Origin: Nymphaea colorata | Taxonomy: Eukaryota > Streptophyta > Magnoliopsida > Nymphaeales > Nymphaeaceae | NCBI RefSeq assembly: GCF_008831285.2 | Contig: NC_045140.1 | Span: 26,368,131 to 26,432,130 of the forward strand | Direction of reading: 5' to 3' | DNA length: 64,000 nt | Part shown: positions 38,561 to 49,765 of the stretch, piece after piece | Layout: each line of letters opens with the position of its first letter | Position numbering within the stretch: position 1 is the stretch's first letter | Translations under genes and position numbers: made by a program | Notes under the pieces: model-generated | The model's database searches: none | What the model was told of the DNA's origin: nothing | Seen by the model: only the letters and a program-made list of their open reading frames with translations

Positions 38561-38886
38561 GGGAGAGAGGGAGAAAGAGATGAATGCAATCATTAAAGTA
38601 GTGCAAAATTAACTACGGCCCCATCTCAATATGTGGTATTCAAATGTTTAGCATTAAAATGTTAGACATTCAAAACCAGGTAGTCTTTGAGTGGAACAAA
38701 AGTTCAAGGTTTTGTTGGGATCTCTCTATCTGGATAGACTTGCGTCGATACGGGTCCATATCCGTTTCGGACCCTAAGTATAAATACTCGTATCTTGTGA
38801 TGGTATGAGACACATCAAGTTTTACCGTCTGTGTAATCGGTCCCCTTAGCCATACGTGAATTGCCTGTTCCCATCACTGGGCCGCT

Positions 38887-39010
38887 ATGGCTGAGGAGAG
38901 AAACCTATTGCCGCCGCCGCCACCGCTACCTCTGCAGGGGAACGACTCTATGGAGACTGTAACCGTTCTACCAACAGCCGCCGACATTCAGTCGGCGGTC
39001 GCCTCTACAG
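38887..39010 (+). other. Possible first exon, Pro-rich N-terminus
   Basis: An ATG opens a frame beginning MAEERNLLPPPPPLPLQ and continues to a good donor (ACAG/GTTC) at 39010/39011. The GC-rich coding-like composition stands out from its surroundings. It may belong with the frame at 39873-40226, but the phases (1 after this exon, 0 before the next) do not join directly, and an AT-rich repeat lies between. It could also be a chance frame. No family is recognised. Confidence 0.3.
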
Positions 39011-39527
39011 GTTCTTCTTCTGCCCTACATGAAACACATGGATCTATGAATGTTACTTCGATTTCTGCATTTTCGTTTGTGCGTATCTTTGATTCTCGCA
39101 AAGTTCCAACAGGTTCCACCTACCATCTTTTGAGTATCTTCATGCGAATGATTCGGATTAGAATCATATATAACTTTTACCATATTTGTTTTATTGAATG
39201 TCACTCGGATTAGAATGTAAACAAAGAAAAGTGTATACCATATAATCCAACTTTTTAATTCATTCGCTGAATCTAATATGAGTTCCGCTTTTTAAGTTCA
39301 CAACTGAATACATATCCAATTGATGTTTAAATGCACAATCTAATCGGAATATGTTAGGAACCTATTTAAAAAAGATACATAGATAACTAATGAGACGGGT
39401 GTTCTGTCCCGTTCTAGTGAGAAACAAACATCCTCTGAAAATTCCTCGGCAATTTAAAAACGATAACAAAACGTAACAGACAGACAATTCATTGCTCATG
39501 TCCTATTATGCTTTAATAGGATCCACA

Positions 39528-39835
39528 GTAAGCCTAGGCTTCGGGTCAGCTCAACACTTAAACCTGAGATCGACTTGATTAAATTTAAAAAATATATATT
39601 TAATATAAAATAATATATAAATATAATTAAACATAATAAAATATTATAATTATATATAAAAATCAATAAAATATATATTAAAAAATCTTATTAGCCAAAC
39701 TGGGCTTAATCTAACCCACCCGAGCCAGCTCGGTTTCTTCTTTTCGGGCAGGAGTTGAAGTCGGGTTGGGTATCAAGTACTCGTCGAGTGCCTGACCCGA
39801 TGCCCAGCCTAATGCACCAGGCAATGCTATTAACC
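39528..39835 (-). repeat. AT-cored, GC-ended dispersed repeat (copy 1)
   Basis: Read on the minus strand, this begins GGCTGGGCATCGGGTCAGG, continues through CTCCTGCCCGAAAA, then GGTGGG, and enters a TTATTAATTTATATAT-type core of about 150 bases. It ends in CAAGTCGATCTCAGGTTTA. A copy in the opposite orientation lies at 49450-49765 with the same order. It looks like a short non-autonomous element. Clear terminal inverted repeats were not found. Confidence 0.65.
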
Positions 39836-39872
39836 ACTTGTATATCATCTAGATTAAGATTAGGGTGCCCAG

Positions 39873-40226
39873 CGGACGTTGTGGGAAAATTACAAGGAGA
39901 GGGAAGAAAAGGTGAAAGAGACGGATGTGCAGGAAGTTCCTATAAATAATGACAATGAAGAAGATCGGTTGCACTACTTCAGAGAGTCGGCCGTGGGAAG
40001 GATGCTGGCTAGTTTAGCAAGAAACGGCGGATCTCCTGATTTATCATCTCTAGGGATCAATCTGGTTTCTGTCGTTGCAATCTCAATATTGTCGGCGATC
40101 ATCTTTTCCTGTGCTGATGATGGTAGCAAGCAAGAAGAAGAGAAAGGACAAAGAATGATGAAGTTCTGCGAGTGTTGCTCTAAATGCGTTGAAGCCTCTA
40201 GAGAATGTCTTGGAGGTGATTGCTGA
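39873..40226 (+). CDS. Putative small membrane protein with Cys-rich tail (uncertain)
   Basis: This frame of about 117 codons follows a possible acceptor (CCCAG at 39868-39872) and ends at a stop at 40226. It begins with a charged Glu/Lys region. A single hydrophobic segment of about 22 residues (LVSVVAISILSAIIF) lies near the middle, and the tail is Cys-rich, FCECCSKCVEASRECLGGDC, with six Cys in the last 20 residues. I recognise no family. The clean separation of charged, membrane and Cys parts argues for a real exon. Against this, there is no ATG in frame near its start, and the join to the ATG at 38887 is out of phase. It could be the 3' exon of an unrecognised gene or a relic. Confidence 0.35.
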   Translation, partial: RTLWENYKEREEKVKETDVQEVPINNDNEEDRLHYFRESAVGRMLASLARNGGSPDLSSLGINLVSVVAISILSAIIFSCADDGSKQEEEKGQRMMKFCECCSKCVEASRECLGGDC

Positions 40227-41206
40227 TCTCAGTAACACATAGGTATTACTGAGTTTGTCTTTTGGGTATTTGGCTCAAGGGGTAGCATAGCTGGTCGGCC
40301 TAAGAGATGTGCCGATGTAAAAGTGTTCTAAAATTAATTATTGTGTGCTCTATTCTTCTGTACTACAAATGGTAGTGTGTGCGACCTTCACCTTAAGAAC
40401 ACCCAAGTCCCGGAAGCAGTCTCCTTTGTTTTTGGGTGTTCATTAATGTGTGTTGGTTTATTATGCTAAAGTTTCCATTCCTATGACCTTATTTTCTTTG
40501 GTATGAATGGAGAAAAGATCTGCATATATGTTTTAAGTGATAGTCACGGTATTTTAAGACATGATTATAGTTAAAAGGGGTATTTGATAACTTCACTTTT
40601 TAAATGTAGAGATTTAATGTGACATGCTTTTATTGATATAATAAAAAATTCATTCTAAAGTTCTTAACTTGTCAAATTAAAGATCTTAAGTCTGATCTAA
40701 AACCCACATTTCAGGTCCTCATTTTATTTTTTTCATGTTAAGAAATGATCTGTTCTAAGAACAAATGGGGGAGGGTTTGATCTTTGATTTATGGATCTCA
40801 AATCCTTTAGATTTTATGGGGTTAAATTGAAAGTTTTGAAAATTTTAAGCGGTACAACTTTTAGGCAAAAATCTGAAGAAGCTAAAGAATTTGATCTATA
40901 CCAAACGCTCTCTCTTTCTATAGTGGGAGAAACGATTCATTCTTCAATAATGCCAAAAAAGAAAAAAATGTTGAACTTGCTACGGACCACTTCAATCAAT
41001 CGCAGTCTTGGCAACTGTCCACGGGAACGGCCGATCAATAGCTTTATAAGCTCCATAATTCAAAAGGTGCACATGAACAATGTGTTCCAAGTCCCTCGCC
41101 CCCGGGGAATCACTGAGTTTCCCTTGCGGGCCCTTCTTTTTGCTGTGTTTTGCAGATCTGAATTTCAAGAATATCAATGAATTTCAAAAATATAAGAATA
41201 TGATTG
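40227..41206. other. Intergenic
   Basis: Nothing could be supported. A minus-strand frame at 40992-41177 has protein-like composition (HIVHVHLLNYGAYK) but no start context and no known family. Confidence 0.35.
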
Positions 41207-41895
41207 CTAGCTTTATATGCTGGCATTTGGGCTTATTCTTATTCAGATTATATGCTCCCAGATTTCCATAACATGAGCGAGCTTACAAGTGTGGCTGCTA
41301 ATTCATAGTCACAAAAGACATGTTTTTTTTTAATTATGAAAAATGTAATAAAGTAAATGACCGTTTAAAACTTTAATAAAACTCGTTTTTAAAAAAACAT
41401 TAAAAAAACACATTTTTTCATTTTTTTAATGCCAAACAGTTTTCTTTTCATTTTCTACTTTTTATTTGTTACAAATCTACTTATCTTGTGGTGTTTGCGT
41501 TAATAGTTTCTCACTTATTTTATTTTTTACTTTAGACTAGGCATTGCGCAGGCAATTGGTATTTGATTCCAGAGTTCTCTGCAGTTTCCTTCTTCCTTCT
41601 TTTGTTGGTTTTAACTCTTCCAAATGTGAAAATACGTGAAATTAGGCAATTTTTACTGTTCCATTTAGCCTGTGAGAATTGATCCTTCCCTGTCAACTTC
41701 CACGAACTAACTGATCTCAAGTAGTAGTAAGGTTAGGTACTGTAGGCCAACTGTATAAAGTTCTCAATTCGATTTTTTGTTATGCTCTTCAAATTGGGTA
41801 ATTTAGCAATAACTTTTCCCATTTCCTGAACATCTAATTTGGGTTTGCCCTGTGGATTTCAAGTTTCATGTTTTTGCTATAAAGTTCGATACTAA
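41207..41895 (+). pseudogene. Duplicated, broken fragment of AAP exon 4 and intron 4
   Basis: 41207-41311 matches the exon 4 part of the intact AAP at 54570-54680. Shared words include ATGCTGGCATTTGGGCTTATTC and CCAGATTTCCATAACATGAGC. This copy has a 6-base duplication (TTATTCTTATTC), a short deletion and a stop. A roughly 220-base AT-rich insertion follows at 41312-41533. From 41534 the match resumes with GACTAGGC.TTGCG and runs through most of intron 4 (to about 54715-55060 in the source) as far as about 41870. Exons 1-3 and 5-7 are absent here. The match in non-coding intron sequence shows a DNA-level duplication from the intact gene or a close relative, about 13 kb away. Confidence 0.8.
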
Positions 41896-44846
41896 TGTGT
41901 GCATCATTTGTCATTTTTGGTAGACGAAGGAAGAGGGACTTTCAATGTTTTTTATTTTTTTTTAAAAAAAAATCTAGATTTTTTCAAAAAGAACACCTTC
42001 ACCAAAAAATGCCTGAGAAAAACCGCTCCCATATTTTTCCAAGAACGACATTTATGACAATAAATTTATAAATTCCGAAACTAGATTATGGATCTAGTGG
42101 GCCGTGGACTTGTTTTTTGTTAGAATTCTAAATTCCTTAATTGTCTGTCAATTGAGAGACCTAACCTTCAAAACCTTACTAGAAGTGCAGCATAGCAACA
42201 GATCTCATTCCCAAAATTAATTAAATTGCAAATAAGAAAATTTCCACCTTCGTGAGGAAACCTATCAGATATAACAACTGCTGTCTTTGACATGATAAAA
42301 TTCAAAATTTACGTACTCCGGATTCTGCCTTTCTCTGCCCATATTTTTTTTAAGTTTAAAAAATTGCAAAAAAAATCTAAAAAAAAAGAGATAAACGTAC
42401 ACGTATTTATATGATGCTGCTTTCCTTTAGAAAAGAAAAAAAAAACTGTTTCCTCAAAAGTGTTTTGCCATTGCAACGCATGACCGGTGCTTATGGATCT
42501 GATATTTGGATCTTTACCTTATCTAAATCAGACCTAGATTTGTCTTGGAAGGGTAAATTTTTGGATTTAGATTGTTATTTGTATAAGAAAAAAACGTGGA
42601 TACTCAAAGAACTTGGGTCTATGGGATAAGTGGGTGCGGAAATTATTTTTTTTTACATTGAAAAAATCAAATTTTTTTAGACCGGTCGCTCCTCGTCGCT
42701 CTTCTTGGCCCGACCTTGGTCCGGCCCGCAAATCGTCTTGGCCCGACCCTAAAAAAAATCCTGGCTCTGCCCCTGGATATAATGCCCGAGATATTCGAAT
42801 TAGATTGCTAGTCCCACTCAAATTTAGGTTTCTCAAGTTCAAATAATTTGATCGGATTAGATCAAATATCCGTATCTGCTCTTCTGTTATTGCCTTTGGT
42901 CTTACCTGTCACTGGTCAAACATATCAAAGAATGCCTTTGCCTAACAAAATGGTTTAAATGGAGGCTAAGGGGGGGTCCACCCGAGCCATAGCCCGAGTG
43001 AGCCCAGGAATTTTTTTTTTTTACATTGAAAAAAACAAATTTTTTTAGTTTGGCCTGACCGATAGCTCCTCGTCGCTTCTCTTAGCCCGACCCTGGCCCA
43101 GCCCGCAAATCGTCTTGGCCCGACCCTAAAAAAAATCCTAGCTCCGCCCCTGGATATAATGCCCGAGATATTCAAATTAGATTGCTAGTCCCACTCAAAT
43201 TTAGGTTTCTCAAGTTCAAATAATTTGATCGGATTAGATCAAATATCCGTATCTGCTCTTCTGTTATTGCCTTTGGTCTTACCTGTCATTGGTCAAACAT
43301 ATCAAAGAATGCCTTCGCCTAACAAAGTGGTTTAAATGGACGCTGATGTCCCTCTCAGTTGGTTAATATGGGAATTCATGTTCCACAGGCCCCTTAAAGG
43401 GGTATTCTTGTCTTTTCATGAAGCCATTTTTATGAATTTCACGACTGTTCTTATAGAAGGGGAGTCCTTTGATTCAACATCAAAGACATTTTTTGACGGT
43501 TATGACCCTTAATGTTAGAGGCTTAACATATAATTAACATATAACCTGCCCTGCCCTCAAAGGAACACTTTCTTTCGTATGAAAATAAGAAGCTGGTTAC
43601 GTGTTATACTCTTGTTTAACAAGTGATCATATGTTAAAGTTTTTTTTCACCTAGATTTGGTATCAAATTAGTTAAGCACTTGGAATTAGTTAAGCACTTG
43701 GATCAAGTTCCTGGCCGAAGCCAGTTGCCGGCTAGTGACCATCGCTTTACTTAACGATGAGCTTTCACTTACTCACTTCCGCGTGACTCTACATTGTTGT
43801 GAATACAACATACGCATTCACAGAAAGAATTAGCTCTAACCCACGTGCACCCCTATGCGCATATTAATGTTATGAGTAGAGAACTTACGGATGGACTTGC
43901 ACCTTTTGAATGGACTAACAATCATGATCCACTTGTATGTTTTGTCTTTGCATCACTGCACTACACATTTAAAGTCTATTGTTTTTTTGCTTGACTCAAC
44001 ATTGGATTGAATCTCACTTGCTTTTCAAACAATGTCTAAGTTGGCCAAGCAACTCCAAATAACCAAAGTGTTTTTATTAACTAAATAGAAAACTAAAAGC
44101 CAAAACAAGAAAAAAAAATCTCTTGAAAATTACCAAATTACCCCTTGTGGTGATTCCCATTTTAGATGCATAGCATGGAAAGCACCTCCACAAAATTGGA
44201 GGTTTAAAAAATAAGAGGAATGTAGGTGTCATTGAGAAGAATTGTTTTTTCATACTCGCACGCAATCTATAGACAAACGTTTAATATTGCATATATTTAA
44301 TAGAACCACTTAATATTTAGGAAATTACAGATAACTATCGAACTTTATAAACAAAATACATACACTTGGTAAACAAAAAGTTGCTAAAATATATCTAAAT
44401 CGAGTAGTCTACCTTAACATGCAAGTACTCAAAAAACGAGAGCTTCTGCGATTCTAGAGGCAAAAAGCAAGAGAGAAAAAGATATGAAACTATTACTCCT
44501 TTTAAGCACATTTTAATATTTTTCATTCATGAAGCGCGTGATTGAGAAACATTTTATTTAGTCAAGAAGTTATTCATAATTTTTCGAAGTCTAGGAAGTT
44601 ATCTGTAAATTCTTTTGGGTGGTCCTCGTTCCGGCTGCTCACCGACACTTGGGGTTCTCCGATTTGGGTTTGGCGTACACGTCCGGAGTGTAATCAATCC
44701 ACAACATACCTGTCATTTACCAAACCTTCTTACCGGCCGATCGTGGATCCCCAGCTAAAAACGTACTGAACTGAAGAAATGCCAATGTCGACTTCTTCTT
44801 CTCCACCTTTCCCATCCGACGCGGAGAAGAATTGGAGTGTGCAGCA
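41896..44846. other. Intergenic, repeat-rich, upstream of the partial AAP gene
   Basis: The region contains the tandem repeat at 42640-43350. The rest is AT-rich with no supportable gene. Confidence 0.4.
42640..43350. repeat. Tandem duplication, two units of about 340 bp, period about 370 bp
   Basis: The copies are at about 42640-42972 and 43008-43350. Each contains TTACATTGAAAAAA, CTCCTCGTCGCT, CGCAAATCGTCTTGGCCCGA, GCCCCTGGATATAATGCCC and AATTTGATCGGATTAGATC, and they are very similar. The spacer (42966-43010) reads GGGGGTCCACCCGAGCCATAG. Together with a downstream CTAGCTCCGCCCCTG, it resembles the ends of a common plant repeat. The duplication probably came from unequal exchange involving that repeat. 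Confidence 0.85.
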
Positions 44847-47800
44847 ATGGAGGAGGAAGAAGATTACGCCCAGAAGCCACTGCTCGCTACTTCATCATCA
44901 TCATCTTCATACGACCTGGTGAAAAAAACAGGTGAACACCCAATCTCCCAGGAGCCCAAATTTCAGATTTCTCTGCTTTTCGGACGAAACCAGAATCTTG
45001 ATTCCTCTGTTTTCCCTCTGATTGTGAAGAAAGATTTGGTTGGCATTCTTGCGAATAGCTAAAATTTTGATCTTCCTGTTGTTGGCAGGGAATTTCTGGA
45101 CTACAACTGCCCATATAATCACAGCGGTGATAGGGTCAGGGGTTCTGTCGTTGGCATGGAGTGTGGCTCAGCTGGGATGGATTGGAGGCCCTCTTTCAAT
45201 GCTGATCTTTGCAGCAGTCACTGTGTTGTCTTCATGGCTGCTTGCCGATTGCTACAGGTCACCTGATCCAGAGACAGGGTCCATCATCAACCACACCTAT
45301 ATGCAAGCTGTAAGGCAGCACTTAGGTTAGTCAATTCTCTTCAGTTTTCTTCGTATATGATCTTATATCAGAACTAGACTTAGGCCTCACGTTAATCTTA
45401 ATTCTTAATTTAGTTCATTCATCTCAGTCGCGTTCAATATGCATTTTTTGCATGTTGATTGAATGCATTATATGATTGTTTGCGAAGGGCTTGGTGCATA
45501 GAATAAAACCTTACCAAGCAGGAGAGATGTCGCGAACTTTATGCTTCGTTAGTTGGATTACATCAAAGTCTTGTAGCAGGAAACTTAAGTTTGAGGATAC
45601 GCTCTCCTTGTGATAGGCTAGAAGCAGCTTCATGTAAGGAAATCCTTGGTAGCCATGGAAGGAGTTAAAATTTTACATGGAGGCAGGCACAACTAGAACA
45701 AGATATGTATCCTGTTTGGATTGAGGAAAAAGAAGGAGCTGAATTTATATTGTTCTTTTTTTTCCTTTCCATCGCATCCAAACAGTTTTTCTTTTTTCAT
45801 TTTGCTCTTTTTTTAGTTAGCCAACAGAGTACAAGAATGACCACCCTCCTTTGTTTTCCTTCATCCAAAAAAAGGCGCGAATGTGTGCCTGCTGGTTATC
45901 CAACTGCAACTTGAATTAAATATTTCTGGGAGGAAGAAGAAGCTAGCTAAGGCTCCCCACCTCCTCCCCCTCCTGGTTGCCCCAGAGCTGCGTACAATTG
46001 CATAGAAAGTTGATGCTCAAAGGGTTCAAGCTGGAAACTCGTCTTCTATTAATCACTGGTTCCACCAGCTATGCCAAACCCCTGCAATTAATTGAACAGA
46101 ATTTCTATTGGGTGGGCAGAATATCAGCAACAGTGATGAACAATATATGCTAGTACATAAAAATTCTTGCCAACATGTTAATGATAAGAAGGGGTTTTAA
46201 AACAACAATAAAAGTCCGTAAATGGCCTAAGAAAAGCGTCCATAGATAATAGAGACCAATATAAAAACCTTATTCACTGTCTAATAGAGCAGCTGTGGGG
46301 TATTACGTCCAAATGGAGCACTTCTGAATAAGGGCCCAAACTAAGGTTGTGGCGTGCACGTCTCAGTTTTGCCAGTTGCAGTGAGGACGAACCTGTTGAA
46401 CGTCAGGTTTCCGTTCCCACCTTCCAGTCTCTCTTTTCCCCCTTCTTACTGTTTGATGGCTTGGGCGTCTTTGAAGAATTCAGAGGACCTAATGGATCTG
46501 TTCTCTGAAAGGTAAATTCTAACTGCAACTAATGGCCAAGCCTTCATGGGCAACAGTTTGAGAGAGGTAGAATCCAAAATGGGTGTTAGAACGTGGAGTT
46601 GTTTGAATCAATTGGTAGTTGCAAAGTAGATGAATTAAAAACCAAAGGTATCAGCAACAGTACACATTTGGGCTTGTCTCAGCTGATACACATTTCATTC
46701 ACATCCTTGCCCAAACAGGGATTAGGGGGAGCCAGAGATCTTGGCGACGGGTGTGCTAATCCAAAACTTTCACGCATGGAGGAGTACTAAGGATTGGTGT
46801 GGGCAAGTGCCCACACTAGACCATTTGCGGCTCTGCCACTGCTTAGGGGCCAGGCCGACCTATATCCGCTCATCAGTAATAACAAATAAGCCTGGGCACT
46901 GGACCGAGCCGCCGGCAGGTACTCGGTACCTGGTTCGACTCAAGCTCGAGCTCGAGCCGAACCGATGCTGGCCCAAATTTCGGGTGTCAGGCTGGGCTTG
47001 GGCTCGAGTTTCGAGTGTCGTGCTGGGCCAAGCCCAACTCCTTATCGGGGCAGGCTGGGCCGGACCCGATGCCCAGACTTAATAACAATAATGACTAATT
47101 TTAATTTATTTAGTTAAATTCCTTTGTATTTTTTTTTTAATGCAACCAACCTAGCCTGACTTTTGTTATATCATTTGTAAATTGAAATTGGTTAGCTTCA
47201 TACAAGTGGATTTGCTCAAAACCTTCAAGCCCAAGATTGAGTTGAAGGTGAAAGAGCACGCAATAAGGTGGGGATTGAGATCAAAGCCCTGGAACTATCA
47301 TATTGAGGTTTTCAGTAAAGACATTCGATAAGAATAATGCATGTTTTCAGGAACGCTATGTTCTCGTTCCCAAGAGATCATACGTTGCGACCATAAATGT
47401 TGTTGCTAAATTCAATAAGCAAAATGTGGCTATAAACGTTGGTACTAAATTCACCAATCAAATGGTGGACGGAGAACATGGTGTTCTTGAAAGGTGTGTT
47501 CTAAAAAAAACCATAATCTTCTATCATATTGCGTTTGTATTTTTGTACTTTGTGGTTGGATCGTATTTGCCAATTAGTTGGATCTTGACCCATATTGTGG
47601 ATCGTTCTGGGCATTGGATGCCTACAACTGCAATGGGTTCCACAGCCAAATAAATGTACAAAAAGGTAACTTAAGTGTGGATCTTAAGTTCAACCTAAAT
47701 TTTCTAGTTTGATGAGCGATGAATCTTATTATGGATCTTCTGCCATATCAACAAAAAACATGTTACAATAGATCCATATCTTCTGGTTTTAAATTGAAAA

Positions 47801-48250
47801 CCATCAGTATCCGCCTTTATTAAGTCAGTACGCGTCTGAGTCCTGTTATTATATGCCAGGACAAGGCAACGGCTTTGCTTGTAGTTGGTGCAAGTGGATC
47901 TGGATATGGAGCCGGTATTAGAATCAAAGGGTAGAAACTGGCCCCACTCAACAAAAGTCGTATAGGATTGGATTAGGTTTGGATCCAGACTGTTATCCAT
48001 TTTCGTGCATACTAGCATGACACATGCACATACTTGGTTCGGTTCTAAAGGTGACCCGATCTGAAATAGTTGTTTTGGTTGTTAAATCCTGCTAAAAATG
48101 AAGTGCAGCTTCTGTTAGTGCCATATAATTAAAAAAATTTCTCCCTCTATTTGAAGGAGGAAAGGATGAATTGGCATGTACGCTCCTTCAGCAGATCATG
48201 ATGTATGGCACCGCAACAGCATATACAATCACTTCTGCGATCAGCATGAG
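44847..48250 (+). pseudogene. Partial amino acid permease (AAP family), exons 1-3 only
   Basis: Exons 44847-44931, 45089-45325 and 48160-48250 have the same intron phases as the intact AAP downstream. Exon 1 encodes an acidic start, MEEEEDYAQKPLL, then a Ser run. Exon 2 gives the AAP hallmark segment TAHIITAVIGSGVLSLAWS, a second membrane helix, and DCYRSPDPETG with NHTYMQAV. Exon 3 reads LLQQIMMYGTATAYTITSAISMR, but just before it the family motif VW(I/L)CG is replaced by a diverged DELACT. No exon 4-7 equivalents were found in the 5.5 kb before the next gene, so over half the transporter (about seven helices) is missing. Intron 2 is 2.8 kb and carries repeat debris. Identity to the intact neighbour in exon 2 is only moderate, so this is a distinct older paralogue, now probably non-functional. 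Confidence 0.75.
46880..47080. repeat. GGGCTGGGC / GCTCGAG-rich repeat patch inside intron 2
   Basis: This stretch carries CAAGCTCGAGCTCGAGCC, GGGCTTGGGCTCGAG and GGACCCGATGCCCAG words. They resemble the GC-rich ends of the repeats at 39.5 and 49.45 kb, without the AT core. It is likely a related dispersed element. Just before it, at 46815-46850, CGGCTCTGCCACTG resembles the end of another common plant repeat. Confidence 0.45.
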
Positions 48251-49449
48251 GTATTGTCATTTCACTGACAAATTTGTTTGCACGCTGAAGGTTTGTTTGT
48301 TCTTTTTCACTTGTTTTTTTTTTTTTTTTTGCATTACTTTGATGGTACAAATAAATCACTTAAATCTTATTTGTATTCATATAAACTTGAGATTTCAATC
48401 TTTTAAGTCATAATAAAATTACAAATTAAATTCATTAGATTAACTACAATGAAACAAATAATTGGTTTAAATCTCATTTGTATTCATACAAATTTGTGAT
48501 TACGATCCTTTAAATCAATGACTATAAATATGACAAGTTAAAGTCAGTGAATAAACTATAATGAAACAAATAAATGTGTTAAATCTCATTCGAATGCATA
48601 CAAACTTATGTCTTTTAATAGGATAATGGATTCCTATGGATGCTATGTTGCTATGTAAAAAAAATGGGGTGGAAACATTATGCTGACTGATATACATTGG
48701 ATCAATACTAGACACTAAGTTCTAAACTGTAAGAGCAAAGAGGAAGAGACATTTGACTCTCAATGAATGAAATACTACTTCTGCTCACTCAAGAAAAGAA
48801 ACATTTTTTCCACGCAAACGTGCAGCGTTTCGCATTCACAGAATGCTGAGAAACATGTGCTCCAAATTGCACTAAACGGCAGTTTGTGCTTGTTTTTTCT
48901 GTTCTTGGGATGCCAGGAATTAGACGTTTGATTCCTAATGTCCTGCCGGACGGAAATCAAAAGTCCTGTGAGGGTAAAGGTTCTTTTGATTTAAAACCAT
49001 ATAATAATTATAATACTTTATAACATTCAAGTGATTAAACGATAAAATACTCCTATAGTTAATCATGTTCATCGGAAATTCTCATTCTTTCTCTCTCTTT
49101 CTCTCTGACCTGATCGCAGTTCATCGTCTGTCTTGGTTTACTGTTATCATGTGTGTATAAGATTAAAATGTTTGGGAACTGAAAAGGAATATCGAATTAA
49201 AAAAATGAAGTAATCGGTCGGAAATGAAAGGGGACATATGGGTTCTTGTGGCCCAGTGGGAGACTAAATTTGGAAGCCATACTTTGTTTCAGACTTAATT
49301 GCCGAACATGGTGAAGAAAACCATGAATATCTTGACAAATGTTTTGGGAACAAAGGGAAGCATATAGCATAAAGGGCGAATATCTGGCATCCGTGTTCTC
49401 TTGTTTACATAATTACTAAAAAAATAAAAAAAGAAGTAATTGGACTTAA

Positions 49450-49765
49450 AAGGCTGGGTGTCGGGTCGGTACCTTGTATCCGGCCTGACCGACTCAGGCC
49501 AAGCTCCTGCCCGAAAAAGAGAACCGACCTGGGTGGGCCCGACTGAGCCCTGATAAAAAAATTTTAATGCATATTTTATTAATTTATATATACAATGATA
49601 ATATTTTATTAAAATTAATTATATTTATATATTATTTTATATTAAAAGTTTATATTTTTATTTAATTAGGTCAAGCTCGAGCTCAGGTTTTAGGTGTCGG
49701 ATTAGGTTCGAATTTGAGTTTCGAGTATCGACCAGCTCGAGCCTGAGCCTTAGGCTTAATTGAAC
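49450..49765 (+). repeat. AT-cored, GC-ended dispersed repeat (copy 2)
   Basis: This starts GGCTGGGTGTCGGGTCGG, passes CTCCTGCCCGAAAAAG and GGTGGGCCCGA, then has an AT-rich core containing ATTTATATATTATTTTATATT. It ends with AGGTCAAGCTCGAGCTCAGG and CGAGTATCGACCAGCTCGAG. It is the same family as 39528-39835 in inverted orientation, about 10 kb away. Confidence 0.65.

Noticed and set aside
40992-41177. Minus-strand frame with HIVHVHLLNYGAYK
   Set aside because: It looks protein-like, but there is no splice context, start or recognised family. It is too short to support.
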